In this document: positions 12,311 to 26,071 of the stretch, piece by piece
Layout of the letters: each line of letters begins with the position of its first letter
Position numbering within the stretch: position 1 is the first letter of the stretch
DNA from: Phorcus lineatus
Lineage: Eukaryota; Mollusca; Gastropoda; Trochida; Trochidae
DNA: 64,000 bases
Direction of reading: 5' to 3'
Assembly: GCA_921293015.1 (NCBI GenBank)
Contig: OV121091.1
Span: 9,825,755-9,889,754, forward strand
Position numbers and translations under genes: made by a program
The notes under the pieces: generated by a model
What the model saw: only the letters and a program-made list of their open reading frames with translations
What the model was told of the DNA's origin: nothing
Database searches by the model: none

Positions 12311-13301
12311 TATGGCATGTGGTTGTATGACGTCTCTATGACTCAAATACATACTATGTATAACTTATTAAAAAAACAACTTGATAAATAAAAAGAACTT
12401 AATAAAAGACAGAGAAATTCATCAAGTTGAGGCTTCAAATAAAATTTGACCAAACTATAGAAATGATTCTTTGAGAGAATGATACAAAGGACATATATGA
12501 GCACATTATGGACTGCCGCTGTGTACCCCACAACTTCCATCTCATTAGCCCGTTGAAGAGTGACAGAGTCATAAATGCCTTCATTAATATTTCATAGGTG
12601 ATAATTTTCACTGATAAGCTTGAGATGAGGCTAAACATGTCAGGTATACTTTCCCTGTAACTGCTTGTCAATGCAGATTTCTCTTTGAAGTTGCTGCTAG
12701 CTGAGTAACAATGTCCTCCATTACCTGACTTGTCAACTGTTATTCAGGGTTTGCATATCATTAATTAATTCAGAGGTTACACAGAACAGTATGTTGGCAG
12801 ATGACTACATTCAGGTGTTCAGGTACTACTTGAAACCGCTTTGAGAAAATGACACCAAATGTCTTCTAGATAACATTATAAAAATTTACAAGATGGAACA
12901 AATATATTGCACAATATCTAAATACATCTGTATATAAAAACAGAATTCAAATACATATTCCTACTTCAAAATTTTCGAGAAAGTGACATGAACATTTAAG
13001 AATGTTTTTGCCATTATTGTAATCTATTTGTTTGACATAATCTCCTCACACAAATTTGTGAAATTTGGTTTTATTTCTCTCTAATTCTTTGCTTGTTGTG
13101 CTTAACTTTACACTCCCATGGTTTGTAATTAGCACTATAAGTGTCCAGTAACTGCCAATAGCTGGTAAAAAAAGAAGCTGGGCTAGAGAAGTGTAATAAC
13201 TGTATGTCTAAAGGACCAGTAAAGACCAGTAAAGAGTTTGATTACATGTTCATGCAGATGCATTTGGCTAGCTGGAATTTGTTTGGACTAGTCATTTCAA
13301 A

Positions 13302-13330
13302 AATGCACTAGTCCCAATGACTAGTGCATT
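13302..13330. repeat. Perfect 12-bp stem, 5-base loop hairpin
   Basis: AATGCACTAGTC, loop CCAAT, GACTAGTGCATT. The arms are perfectly complementary. A further GACTAGTCATT lies about 20 bases to the left, so the motif is partly repeated. No role is assigned. Confidence 0.8.
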
Positions 13331-16300
13331 GATTAGCTTAATTTCAACCATTGCGTATCTCGGCTGAACTTTTTTTTATATTAAAGATTGACTGAAATGA
13401 ACCATGGCAACTTTCATGATTCAGTAAAATGTTTTCAAATTTGCCAGTGACTTCAACTAAAATTTACGAAATCGGCCGATAAACAACTTTAATACGGCTT
13501 TTTTGCAACCATACTTCATTAGCACCAGTGCACAGAACTGAAAGGGCCCGTGGTCATTGAAGCGTGGGTCCTGCCGAGTGACGGGATAGTTGGCGCCCCT
13601 ATATCCTCCTTATTAAAAAATAACAGCAAATTTTGCTCTTTTAACAACTGTTTAAACATATTGAAAGTCATCCAAACAACTCCAAACATCCATAAATTGA
13701 TATTTAATATATCTTTAATTATTTGTATTGTTCCAAGCGAAAGACTGTGTTTTAATACAATGCTTCACGCACTATCCCATAGCATGTTACCATCAATTAC
13801 GACGTCTGCCCAATGTTTTCACAAAAATCAGACTGAGTTAAGAACTTTCAATTTTATGACAACCAGGTGCCTACTATGTTATACAATCGCTTTAAAATTC
13901 AATTCTTAATCTAATGGTCCCTAGATTTTCACGCCTTGGACCCTTCAAGCGGGTTTTGTGTCAAACATCCTGTCATAATGGTGTAACTCTTGGCATTGCA
14001 ATTTGTGTATTGTCACGACGTCCAATCATTATGAACCGATGAACTTGTAGAATATATATTCAACCAATAAATTAAGACAAGGAGATTTGGCTCTTGCATT
14101 TCTACCCACGATGATAATCATTTGAAAAGTGGATCATGAGTAACCGTTACCAAAATTCTTTAGGATTGTATAGGATGTTTTTACACTTGCTCCAGGCATG
14201 TTATTATATCATTGATTGTTAAATTCAAAGACAGAGACCTTGTGTCACGGTGTGAGATGCTATATAAGATAACAATATATATGTTATCTAACTACAAACA
14301 AATAATCCACTTAAGTACTAAGTTGTCATGAGAGTAGATGAAAGAAAAGAAATTTTTCTGCGAAATGTGATACAAATGCCACTACAGTAAACATATGTGA
14401 CATTGTCCCCCGTTCATAAAAAACTTTTATTTTTTGAGACAATTTAAAACATCATATTGATAAATACATGATATAACAATACACGTTTTCCAAATGTGGT
14501 AGATCTCTCAACGCCCAAGTTCTAAATTTGTTTGTTATAAACCCACCCTAGAAAACCGCGTCTAGGGATTGTCTCAATCGAAGTTGATATGACGACTGAG
14601 AAGGAAAGTTGTCATGAAGCAGCAATATATCGTATTTATGAATTCTTTCGGTTATGCTATTCCCTCTATTTGGCTGTTGAATTAGCGCAAAACAAGGGCT
14701 GGAGTTTCAGCTGACCACTAGGCATGGCTTCGAGTCATGCTTCGATGATTTTGTCTAAGCTTTCGCCAGTCTGATTAGGTTGTTATCAAAAACAGGGGTA
14801 TAAAAGGTCTCCTTGTAGTCTTACTAAAGCGTATACTCTCTAATTTTTTAAAACTCTATTGATTCTTCTAAGTGATACAAATACATATAATAATTTGTAA
14901 CAATCCAAATTATGCGTTACGCCTCCTCTTTAACATCATTTGCAAAACACTAAATTAATTTTGTCTAGCCTAGATTTAATGTATAAAACACAAATTCAAT
15001 TGTAAGTTTCATCTTGAAATATACATGTTAAATACCTAACTTCCATCCACTATTGAGAAAGAATGATTACAACAACAGCAATGCAATGCAGTTGATTCAA
15101 ACTAATGTAAAATTAGAAAAACTATCAATTTTCTAAATAATTGAGCTGAGCAGAGAATTTTCTAGTGTTTACATTCCCTGCTTGCCCGTCTCTGTTTACC
15201 TGTTAATCATTGATCACTTGACAAGGCAGACCTGCAATGTTGTACGTGTTTTAGTTATTGACTGAAAAGATTGACCAAGTGTGGAGCCAGTCCTCCAGCA
15301 GGATAGATATCAGAGTGTGCATAGGCTACAGGTCAGAGACACAGATCTCATTGTTGGTTGCAGGCTCGGAAATTTGTCATTCTCTTTTAAACCTAATTTT
15401 GATAGGGATGTCACTATGTGTTTCTTGTCATAGACAATATCATGTAGAATTAGGCCTAAGATGTCAAATCTAGGCTTCATTATAATTTTGTTAATTTGGA
15501 ACTAGAGATAGATGTATCAAAAGCTTAACTGAAAATGTTTAAATTTTGGCTGGATCAACATATCTTGTAATTTTGCATTTTCTATAATTTCATTTTAGAA
15601 GAAAACTGAAAATCAGAAAACTCTCTCATTGGGGTAGATTTGTAGATTATTTTCTAGGTCCTTAATTGACTTCAACCTTATGAAGAGGAGGAATTTTCAG
15701 GATATACACTCACTCTTCAATGACATCATCACTTCCATTAAATATATCAGACTCTTGACATAAACCCTTTATATCTAAGTGAATTATTTGGTGTTTAACA
15801 TCATCCCTTTCAACAGAATTCTTTTCATTGGTATGAGGTCTGCAGGGTCAGTTAATATAGGTATTGTGGTGGTCCCTGGAAGCAAAATAGAGAGCTCTTG
15901 TGAGCTGAAGTTCAACCAGAAATAAAGGCAAATGTTTGTTCACCTGGTACTGTAGAATAAATGATTAACATAGCTAGAAACAGAGGAAATTGAGAAAAGC
16001 TGACACTGGTCAAAACTTTCTTTTTTTCACAGTCCAAAGGATTCATACAAACAATGCAGTAGAGGGAGAGGGTATTCCAGAGCCTGACATTAATATTGAT
16101 GCCATTCGTTCCATGAAAAGAAATGTAGCGTATAATGTCTACTGTAAAACTAGTTGTTGTATTGAATTCAAATAGAGTTAATGACATTGTCTTATTTTGA
16201 TTGATAATATATATTTTGCTTCTTAACCCCTACGGAATATTGTGAGTGAGAATCTGACTATCTTCATCCCATGATTATTCTAACCATCCAAACCAATCAT

Positions 16301-16626
16301 GGCCACTCAGAACATTTTGCTTACTATTTAATTCAGACGGTTAATTAATACAGAATATTTATCTTATCAACCAAAGGCAGAAATGAATAACAAATGACTG
16401 ATTCATAATGCAAGACTTTTGGAATTTTTTTGTCATTGAATCTTGAAATCAAAAACTAAAAATCATGTATTGAAGTTTATAAAGTCACAAATTCTGTAGT
16501 GACAATTGAATATAAACTTACGCTATACAAGTATATTGAATTTATTGATGTTAATTATTGAAACATTATGAAATATCCTAAATATGTCCCCCTATCTAGG
16601 TTTGAAAGGTCATTATCAAGACACCA

Positions 16627-16735
16627 GGGGCTAGATTTTCGAAGCTCTCTTGGCACCAAGATTGTCGTAAGCCTATGTTAATATATGGGACTTAAGACTG
16701 TCTTAGTGCTAAGAGAGTTTTGAAAATCTAGACCC
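16627..16735. repeat. Foldback MITE, 109 bp
   Basis: The left arm GGGGCTAGATTTTCGAAGCT... pairs with the right arm ...TTGAAAATCTAGACCC over about 45 bases, with a short AT spacer. The arms include the CTCTCTTGGCACCAAGA / TCTTAGTGCTAAGAGAG pair. This looks like a MITE of a kind common in animal genomes. No gene lies inside. Confidence 0.75.
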
Positions 16736-17450
16736 AGATCTATAATTATATATTCCATGAGAGGGTTTCCCCAAGGCAATTATGTCAACCTCTGAACTAG
16801 GACATGGAGAAGTAACTCTTGTCAAATCATGACAAACTGATCTGAAATCAATTATTAGCCTTGACAACTGCTTATAGTGATGATAAAACAAACTTGTTAT
16901 TGTATAGATTCTTATTCATGCACTGTGACCATATTGTTACGGGTAATGTTTCACATGAAACCTTTACTAAAATGTGATATTATTAATGTTGAGCACAACT
17001 TAACATTTAGAGCAAGCATGTCTCCACCTTATTGGCCAGTGAACACCTAACGTGAAAATAGCTAAACCAAGGTCAGTAGTCAATACATACAAGGCTAGTT
17101 AAGTGTCACAACCATAAAATAGTGACTTACACCTCTCACTACCCATATCATCAACAGAGCTATATATAGAAGCTGCGTATATTACGCAGTTATTTTTAGA
17201 AAATCAATCTTGCATCAATCTTGAATTTATGCCAATTAAATACTCCAAATAATAAGTAAGCACGCTGATTACTTAAAAGTTTGCTTACAGTACTCATGTG
17301 TAGTTTTAGATCAGCATTCATGAACTTCACACACTGCACTACTCTAATTTGAACATTTTAACAGATCCAATAATAAATAAAAATGTGATGTTTTAAATTA
17401 TAACTTGAGTTTTTTTTTTCACAAGTTGAATCATGAAGTGATATAATATA

Positions 17451-18494
17451 TAGGGGTGTCACGATTCGGTTCGATACATCGAAAATCGAATCGGTAGAGG
17501 TACGATTCGATTTCGATTCTGTATGGATTCATTTCGATCCGATTATTCAAGTACCTACTTGAGTAAATCAAGTTATTTTATCTAAAGCACATGAGAAAAT
17601 AGTGAACATTCGCTGTTGTACAGCATTTCCTTCATAGATTGACGTTGATTCTTAAAAGTAAAGACATGTCCCTACACTTTCTAACCAACATCTGTGGATG
17701 GATTCGTATCCAAAACGATCTCATCCCTGTTTGATAATTTTTACACACGTTCATAAAGTTCAAAAAGGAATGTGCTGTCACCAGATTTCAGGATTGTCTG
17801 TCAAATATAACACAACTAATTATTTATAATCTATAATTATGCATGAAATATAAAATTATTCATTGTAAACCAACAATATGAGAATTAATTTATTTCTTTA
17901 TATCATTGCATTTTCAAAATGTGTATATAACTCTTGATTGTCATGTACATGTAAGACTTATCCCATTTCATATAAGTAATCATTTTCATATTTTCTATTC
18001 ATATATTGGTTCGTCCTAAAATTAATAAATGTTATTTGCTTTCACAAAAAATATGAAATACAATTTCAATATTACCGTCAAAATGACCGGTTAAGAGTTT
18101 CGTTTTGGTGACGATGTCACCGCAAGATTATTGTTAACTGCCATTTGATTAGACGTTGCACCTCTATCTTAGCCAATCACTATAGATGTTACTAACGAAT
18201 GCTAGTGGTCTTTGGTTAAAAAACGGGGGATCAAACATCGCTTTGCAAAACACATGGGTAAAAATTTGCTACAGGGAGAATATATTTTGACATGTGTACA
18301 ACCTACTACGCAGATTTAAAGTGTAAAACTGGTCATACATAAATTCTTTTCACTCTTAATACGATCTTGATCTCATTCCCAACGACAGCATTTGTTATCT
18401 TGATGTTTGCGAAATTAAACTGTTTTTCCCCTACACAATTCGACTTTGTTTTTAGTTCAAGTAAATCGAATCGAAGTGAATCGTGACACCCCTA
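17451..18494 (+). mobile_element. hAT-like non-autonomous element, copy 1
   Basis: The element begins TAGGGGTGTCACGATTC and ends with GAATCGTGACACCCCTA, a terminal inverted repeat. It is 1,044 bp and homologous over its whole length, in opposite orientation, to 45925-47008. Subterminal sequence is full of ATTCG/TCGAT motifs. The flanks do not show a clean target duplication. It carries no complete transposase frame; the site of the short ORF found in copy 2 has lost its ATG and has an early stop. Confidence 0.85.
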
Positions 18495-18853
18495 GTATCA
18501 CTTTGCAAAGAGACAAAAGTTGTCAACATGTAATCAGATTATAATATTCTATAATATATATCTTATCATTACATAATGCTACACAGTCACACTGACTCTT
18601 TCTTGATCAAGTAAGATGCAAAATCTTTTATGTTTGATACCGACTCCTGTAAGATAGAGTGAGAATTAAAAATATGAATTCCAACTTCAATTTCAAGAGC
18701 ACCCACTAAATGTCAAATGAAAAAATCTTACCTGGAACTGCGTCATTAAATTGTATAAATATTGACAAATATAATTCTTGCTACGGAGGCAACACTGAGG
18801 ATGCAGTATCAATAATGACACACCTTCTGCGTGCGGCTATATCAGTAACCTAA

Positions 18854-19308
18854 CAAAGGCAGGGCTCCAGATAATTATTTGGACACAGGGGTATTTCACT
18901 CCTCAAAATATAAATTGAGGAGTAAAATTACCACATGAAAAAACTAGGAGTATTTCAAGGTTTATCATTTTCAGATCCTCACTCCAAGTTAGCATCTTTG
19001 TCGATGTAAGTCGATTATATTTTCCACACGTACAAGTGATTTCTCTTTGACGAAATATAATATCGGTAATCTTTGTTTTCATGCAGGTTGGCATCAAGTT
19101 GACTACCATTCGAGATGTAAAGATAAAGCATGTAGAAATGAAACTTTATTTTGACATGTCATGATTACTCCTGTAAACAAATATGTGACTCTTATTCTGG
19201 GAAAGTTCTGCGTATCTGTCACTCATTGATTTCATTTTTAATGCGTATATCTGAATTACCTGTGCGTATTTTACGCAGATATGCATCTTATCTGGAGCCC
19301 TGCAAAGG
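18854..19308. mobile_element. 443-bp inverted-repeat element (MITE-like)
   Basis: Element 18860-19302 starts CAGGGCTCCAGATAA and ends with the exact reverse complement TTATCTGGAGCCCTG. The bases CAAAGG directly adjoin both ends, a 6-bp direct repeat. Inside, 18898-18923 is a perfect 9-bp stem hairpin (ACTCCTCAA / TTGAGGAGT). Several GCGTAT...ACGCAG motifs occur near the right end, and a similar piece stands alone at about 17174-17190. The TIR resembles hAT ends, but the duplication length is not typical, so the superfamily is open. Confidence 0.75.
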
Positions 19309-21182
19309 GATGAATCTGAGTTTGGCTACTAGCTGAAGAAAGGCTCTCCCTGAACATGATGGAACCAATACGCAGATAAAGGGTTAAAGAAAAGCTCATG
19401 GATTACTATTGATGGTTATTACTATTGATCAATGTTGGCTGTGCAATGCTTACACAAGAGAGCCTGCCGCACAATAGGCCGATAGTGATTAACAGTTCAG
19501 TATACTACAGTGGCTGGCTGTTAAACATTACTAAAAAATCCACTACCCAACAAGGTAAAGATGGATTGTTTCCTGTTCTTGAAATAAATGAATCACGCAA
19601 TGAGGAAAATCACTAATCTTTACATGAGCAATTGACATGTTTTTATAAATCCTATTTTTTATTTCAAATGTTTAACTGGAAAGAAGTTACGTGTGCAAAG
19701 ATAATTCAACCTCCCATGAAAATTGGCATAAACTGTGTCTAGATGGATCCTTACTGACCAAAAACTGACCACAGGTCAAATTGTGTCAAATTGACAGATC
19801 ATTCAGGCTAATACATTTTCTATCTACATATATCTATCATACATATAGCTGATGGACACCTTGACCAGTGTCAACACAGCCCTGAAGAGAGGTCAATGAG
19901 TTGAACTAATAACCACCAGGTAGATCGAGTCTGATCAGATTGAATCATATATACTATAGCTTGGTGAGTGACTAATGTCAATGGGGTCAAGTAAAGAGGT
20001 CAAATAAGTGAAACCCAATTATAAGTGATTAAAATGAAGACTTGTAAGTATTTGTGTACTTGAGCAACCTCAATCAGTGCCCTTCATCAAGAGGTAGAAG
20101 TCAACTCATAGAACTATCAAACCCACTGATCAATCCTGATGAATTCTACCTTACACAAGTTAGCTCAAACTCACCAAATTGTTTATCTGAATATATTCAT
20201 TATGTAAAAACTAATCTACCCATTCAAATCTATGACATCATCAATCTCACAAGTAACAGATAGACAATTGACCAGGTAAGTGCAGGTAATCATACAGACA
20301 GGCAGACACTTCTGAGTTAGACGACTCACATGGGTAGGTCAGACAGCATGATGTGGATAGATCAATTTTAGCCTCACATGTCATTAATTTTGTATTTCCT
20401 CATTCTAGATATAAACTCCAAAAAAAAACAAGGAACGACTATACCATACGAAACTATGAATTTTGGCAGTGAAATGTCCAAAAGACAGGAGGGATTATTT
20501 ATTTATTGTCTTTAAGTTTTTCCAAGTGGATCTATTCTGAATTGTCCCCTTCTTTCACTACGGTCGAACAAACAAAATCACCCATTGAAGGTAGCTCAAC
20601 CTGAACACCCTAATTAAAGCCAACCTGTATATTAGATACACCGCCCTGCAGGTCACGCCAGCAAGCCATGTTTTGTACAGGTGCATAATAAACCTCTTAT
20701 CTGTAGGGACACTTGGCGTGTTAAAAAATATGATAACTTTGATTAACATTCTATCACAATCACCTTTTTCATTTCTAGTTATCATACTTACATGTCTGAA
20801 AAATATAGGCTTACATCTAATTTGGATACTATCATATAATCTTAAAATATTGGCGCTTCATGTGTGAAAAATACCATGAACCAAACAAAAATGATTTTTA
20901 CACAAAACATTTTGCATTGAGCAGATGTCATCTTAAAATGGTCCAGATCAAGGAATATTTCAAGTGGCTTTCATTCATACACATAAATACATAATTTAAA
21001 TTGCGTTCATTTTCAGGGATATTGAGGAAACAATGTTTTACACAACTAACATTTATCATTCAGTCAATAAACAACATTGAGGAACAAGATTACACCTAAT
21101 GGATTGGGGACAGGTAGTGAATATTTCTGTCATATGTGAGAAACGAGTGACCTAGAAAGCTTGATATGGACGAGTGACTTAC

Positions 21183-21249
21183 TTGTGAATTGAAACACAT
21201 GTGTGTATGATGACTTGAACACCTCGGCCTGCATAGCTTGTGTCAACAT
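21183..21249 (-). CDS. Weak candidate alternative first exon (MLTQAMQAEVFK...)
   Basis: A good donor (CACAA then GTAAGTC) ends a long open frame in phase 1, matching exon 11204-11256. The nearest in-frame ATG (21249-21247) gives MLTQAMQAEVFKSSYTHVFQ; more upstream ATGs also exist. The region 21190-22400 looks less AT-rich than most of the intron. The peptide does not resemble the rest of the protein, and the evidence is only phase plus donor. Confidence 0.2.
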
Positions 21250-23415
21250 AGACAATCTGTCCACACTGTCATTAGGATAAACAATCAGACAACACCATCC
21301 ACATCTACCTGGGTATATCACCTGCACATTTGTCAACACATACATCCATGCATCAGCAGGAGTAAATCCACTGGTCTCCGACACTGTGTAGGTCAGGGTA
21401 TGAGTGAGCAATACACTGACAACAGGTACTGTCACTGACAATAGCATGCAGTGACAGTGAGACGTCCTGTGTAAGGGACAGACCAGCCTAACTGTGCTCA
21501 AGAGCCACCAGGTAGCACAGAGTAGAGCAAGACAAGCTCAGCAGAAGCAGGGCAAAGCAGAGCTAGACTGACAGCGAGACTACTGTGATGCTATCGTCAG
21601 CAGGCCACCCAACTCTCTCACCAAGTGACCGTTAGAACAACAGGTATAGTGACCAGTATCCTGGGGTCACACCAACCTGGGCACCTGTCTCAGTCAGGAC
21701 GATAGAGATCACCTGGTAGATACGTTAGATAAGACGAGTGACCACTCCCTCTAACACAGTATAACACACAATCTGGTCGGGTTGTAGCAGTGCCAATCAA
21801 TACTGCAGGTGCGAAGTGATCTGTTGCGTCAACAGAGACAGTAGATGTGAGATCCTCAGGTTGATTTGACAGATGAAGAAGAACAAGTGACTGCTCCCTC
21901 TTGTACAGGGTAATGAAGAGTCCCTTCAAAGCAGCAACAGTTTCAGTTCATGCAGATTCAGACGGGTGATAAAAGATCCATTCTATCAATCAGCAATGAC
22001 AGAAAACTTGATCCTTATCAACCTTCTTATGTAATAGATGGGGAAATTAGACAAAACAATGACATAAAGGATATTGATTACAGATTATTGACTGAATGAA
22101 GTCTATGCTTACAGCCATGACTGTTAGTTGTAGATTGATTATGTTCACACACATATATACACAGTTCAGATCAGACAACACCTGTAGAGACAGTCACTTG
22201 TACAAATCATAGAAACAGGCCAAAGACATCTAGTCCTGTTTGGCGTCTGTTCCAGTTGCCATTGTTTGAAGACAAAATGCTTACAATAATCTCTAACAGC
22301 CAAAGTCTGAAACGCTGACCAGGTACATGTGTAGATAAGGCTCAGCTCATCTCTATTGTGTGATATACGTCTCCACTACCTGCTCAGTGAAATAGCGGAG
22401 GATCTTTTAAGAACTGAGCAGGCCAGCTAATCAATGAAAGAAGACTGCACGTTCCGAGAGACAAACACTTCAGCTCAAAGACACATCCATTACAAATGTA
22501 TGGACTCGAATGAAACAGGTAGACTGCTAGAATATTCATGGAGTCAGATCAGCTAGCTCATATATCTGATAACATTTATTGACCGTTTCTGCTTGAGTGG
22601 CCACACTTCAGTATTCCCACAAGGTGTGTAGCATATGAGTAGGTAGCCACTGATTGTGTCTGTTTACAGGCAAATTTCAAATTTGTTGTGTTAACTATTT
22701 CATATTTGCACAATGAAATCAATAACCATACACATCACACATTTGTGTTTTGCAAACAGAGCAACAATACAGGGATTAAATTTCTCATAAAATCAACACA
22801 TTCAGCAGAGCAACAAACAACAATCATCATGAAATAATCTTTCCAACATCATACCGGCAGGCCATGGAATGAAATCTTAGTCAACGCTTACATCCTGCAA
22901 CACAAAAGCCAACATTTCCATTACAAAACAACATAAACTTCAACCAAAGCTTTTCCCATTCTTTCCCAAACAGATAAAGTAAATACTTGACAAGACAACA
23001 CAAGTCCCTAGTTATATTTACAAAATCAATTTACCCATTTATGTGCCTTCCACCAACATTAGGAAAACCCTATTGACCAAGACCCCTATATTTACACAGG
23101 TATACACAAAAGAATCTTTATCAGACCCTAGTGGTGGCCCTATAACATTACATCAGCCCCTCTCACATAACAGAGTGACGCGCACCCATTAATCCAACCT
23201 GAGACAATTTCACTCTTTACCCAACCTTCATTATCAGGCAGAGAAGAAAAAATAGATAAAACATTCCAACATGGTCAAAGTTCAACAACATGAAACAAAA
23301 AGCAATCTGGAAGTTGAATGTTTTTCTTCTTCTATTGGAAAATTGAGGACAATGTTGTTGACAGATTTAGCTGATATAGGTGAATGCTGGTAATCCTCTG
23401 GGTGTATTATTTTAC

Positions 23416-23478
23416 CTGCAGTGTCTGATTTATCTGGACTGGTCCTGCTGCGATTAATCCTAACCTTACTGACAACAT
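23416..23478 (-). CDS. Candidate 63-bp cassette exon (phase 1-1)
   Basis: The segment lies between an acceptor-like TTAG and a donor CTGCAG then GTAAAAT. It is 63 bp, phase 1 at both ends, so it could be included between exons 47668-48083 and 11204-11256 without breaking the frame. It reads (N)VVSKVRINRSRTSPDKSDTA(D), hydrophilic and Ser/Arg-rich like its proposed neighbours. The acceptor has a poor pyrimidine tract, which is the main doubt. Confidence 0.3.
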
Positions 23479-26040
23479 CTAACAGGCAATCTTCTCCCGA
23501 CTCTTTTTGTGTAATCACATTGTCTTGTTTTCATCTTAAAGTGCTTGGGAAGCAATTTGTTTACACAAAGTAGGTAGTATTATGCATGATGTATAAAAAA
23601 AATTGTGAAACAATGATATTTTATAACAAACAGGAGCTTGTAACATTTGAAAATGTACCCAGTAAAAGAAAATAGATCTGTAGCTCTAATTATACTACAA
23701 ATTATTGAAAAGTTAAAAATGCAGCTTTCCAAGTTTTCAAAAAAAACAAGGCGCTGTTAAACAATTACAATGGAAAGGATCAAAAAGTAACAAAATTCCC
23801 TAACAGATCCAGCTGGTGATTGAACTTTGTCAATACTCATTTCCATGTAAACTCAAAAGACAAAACATCATTAAACTATCAAGACAGATAGTAGATAGTA
23901 GACTGACCAAAATAAAACAAACCCATGCCCCTTTAAAATAGTTTTCTTCATCCTAATGGGTAATTTTACAAAACTATATGTTTTAAAGTTTCAACATGTA
24001 AAGTATTTTTCGATTGATATGGATGAAGCATCATAAAGAGTTTTCCAATTTTGAAAACAGTTAAATTTTAGTCAGAAAAAGACTTCCAAAATTAAAAAGT
24101 GATTTCTGTTTCCTGCTAGATATTTGTAATAAAAGGTATGAACATAACCAAACAGTAGAGTCAGCAGATTTTATGTATGCAGAGAGTCTCTATGTTAATC
24201 TTTAACACAGACTCCTTAGAGTTGGCCTTCAGCTGTGTAATCAGCGCACATGCATGACACATGCATGCAACTAATCTAAGCATGATGTTTAACGAATACC
24301 ACACCTGGTCTTAAACTAATTTTTATCCTAAGATTTTACTTTTTCCTCCTAAACTTTCAAGCAAGGTTGATTGTGTAGCTTCTTAACCTTATCCATGAAA
24401 ACCAAATTCCCCAGATTCTTGAGTAATTTGAGTTGTGTTGACGGGAGACATCCAGGCAAATATATTTCAGTGTCCAAATGATGTAATTTATTCCTCACCA
24501 CACTGCCTTATTGACTTGAGACCAACTCCCTGTCCTAACATTACAAATATAGCAGGACTGAATTAGCGAGGACACAGACAGAGTGACATGCTGGCTCCAA
24601 CCTTATTCACAACATGCTGCGTCATCTGTACCTTATCTTCATCTTAATTCTAAACATAATTTGTTTTTCATTTTTTTCAGTCATCACATTTAACTCATTG
24701 GAGGATGCCTGAATGTTGTATAGTCAATTATTGACAATTCAAGATTACTCCTGTTGGTAACAAGTGGTGATTGCTGGACAATATCCTTGATTAATTCAAC
24801 TGATACACTGCTGAAATGTTTTCTCAATTAAGTGCTATTGCATTAAAAATCTCTTAAACTTATGATAACACAGATCAAAATGTCTTCAAAATTAAACTTC
24901 AGTTTCATCAATGTGAGATTAAACTCTGAACCAGTTGAATGTTAATCTGTGAGAAACAACAACGTACCCCCTTGCCAGATTAGATTACTTTCTTACTTTA
25001 GGAGCTGATTTCTGAAAATTATCTATGCAGGAATGGTCAATTGGTTTATAATATTGCCACTGTATTAACTTAATATACAGGAATCTCAAATTGTTGACTC
25101 AAGGTTCACGTTCGGCTAGGTGTAAGAAAAATTCATATATGTCCAGAATATGACTGCATACAAGTGTAGGTGAAGTGAATATTCCAAGTTTTCCCCAGGG
25201 CCATCGTCTTCATTGCCATTATATAACTGGACTGTCAGGGGAAGGATTAATTAGCTAGACAGAGACATTTTCAGAGATATTTTCACTGGCCCACAATACA
25301 TTTATCATACCTTTGAAAACTTATTCCATGCAAGTAATTCCCTATAAATCAAACATGCCCTTTTCCTTTCACATTGCTACTGTTCCCTGACAAAGAATGT
25401 GACCTTTATGATCCGAGCAAACAGAGAGGTCCGAATGTCAACAGCCTGTTCAATAATATCCAAACATACCTCCCCCTATTGTCATGTATGTGCTACTCCA
25501 CTGCTAGCCAATAACTTTACACAGCTTTATGACGAACCAACATACTTAAAACCCCTTTATTAGCAAGAGTTTATGAATGAAAAATAAAACATATATATAC
25601 TTTGATAACTTACACAAAAAGAAAATATAAAGGTAATTAAGATCAACAACAACTATTTGGTTGAGTTGTGGGATCAAAATGTTATTCAATCACACTGGTA
25701 ATATAAATTCAAATGTAGACTGACTATCAGACACACAAGGGGTCACTCATGAAAAACTGACAATGAGAGAAACTTTCCTTTCAGATTAAAATTTTCATGA
25801 CAAGTATTCAGATATTTAGAGCTATATGTTTTGTTTTTTTTCAAAATGACTATTTTCCCCTTTCTATTACATATTTCCCAATAACTGGTCTAGTATTGTT
25901 ACAAAACAGTTACTATGCACTACTTTGAGGGTAGTTCTAAAACTACTCTGAGGGCAGAACTAAAACATCCAATCAAACAAGGAATTAAATTGACTTCAGT
26001 ATTATGTCCTAATTGATAAGATGGGATAAGCAGCCAGCAA

Positions 26041-26071
26041 GTTTTTTTTGTTGTTTTTTTTGTTGTTTTGT
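26041..26071 (+). repeat. T-rich low-complexity tract
   Basis: Runs of T interrupted by single G bases (TTTTTTTTGTTGTTTTTTTTGTTG). It may be a remnant of a poly-T/poly-A tail, but no element was identified next to it. Confidence 0.8.

Noticed and set aside
13550-13909. 119-codon plus-strand open frame.
   Set aside because: Composition follows AT-rich DNA; no motif, splice or promoter support.
14795-14812. Consensus TATA box on the plus strand (GGGTATAAAAGG).
   Set aside because: No gene, first exon or open frame lies downstream of it.
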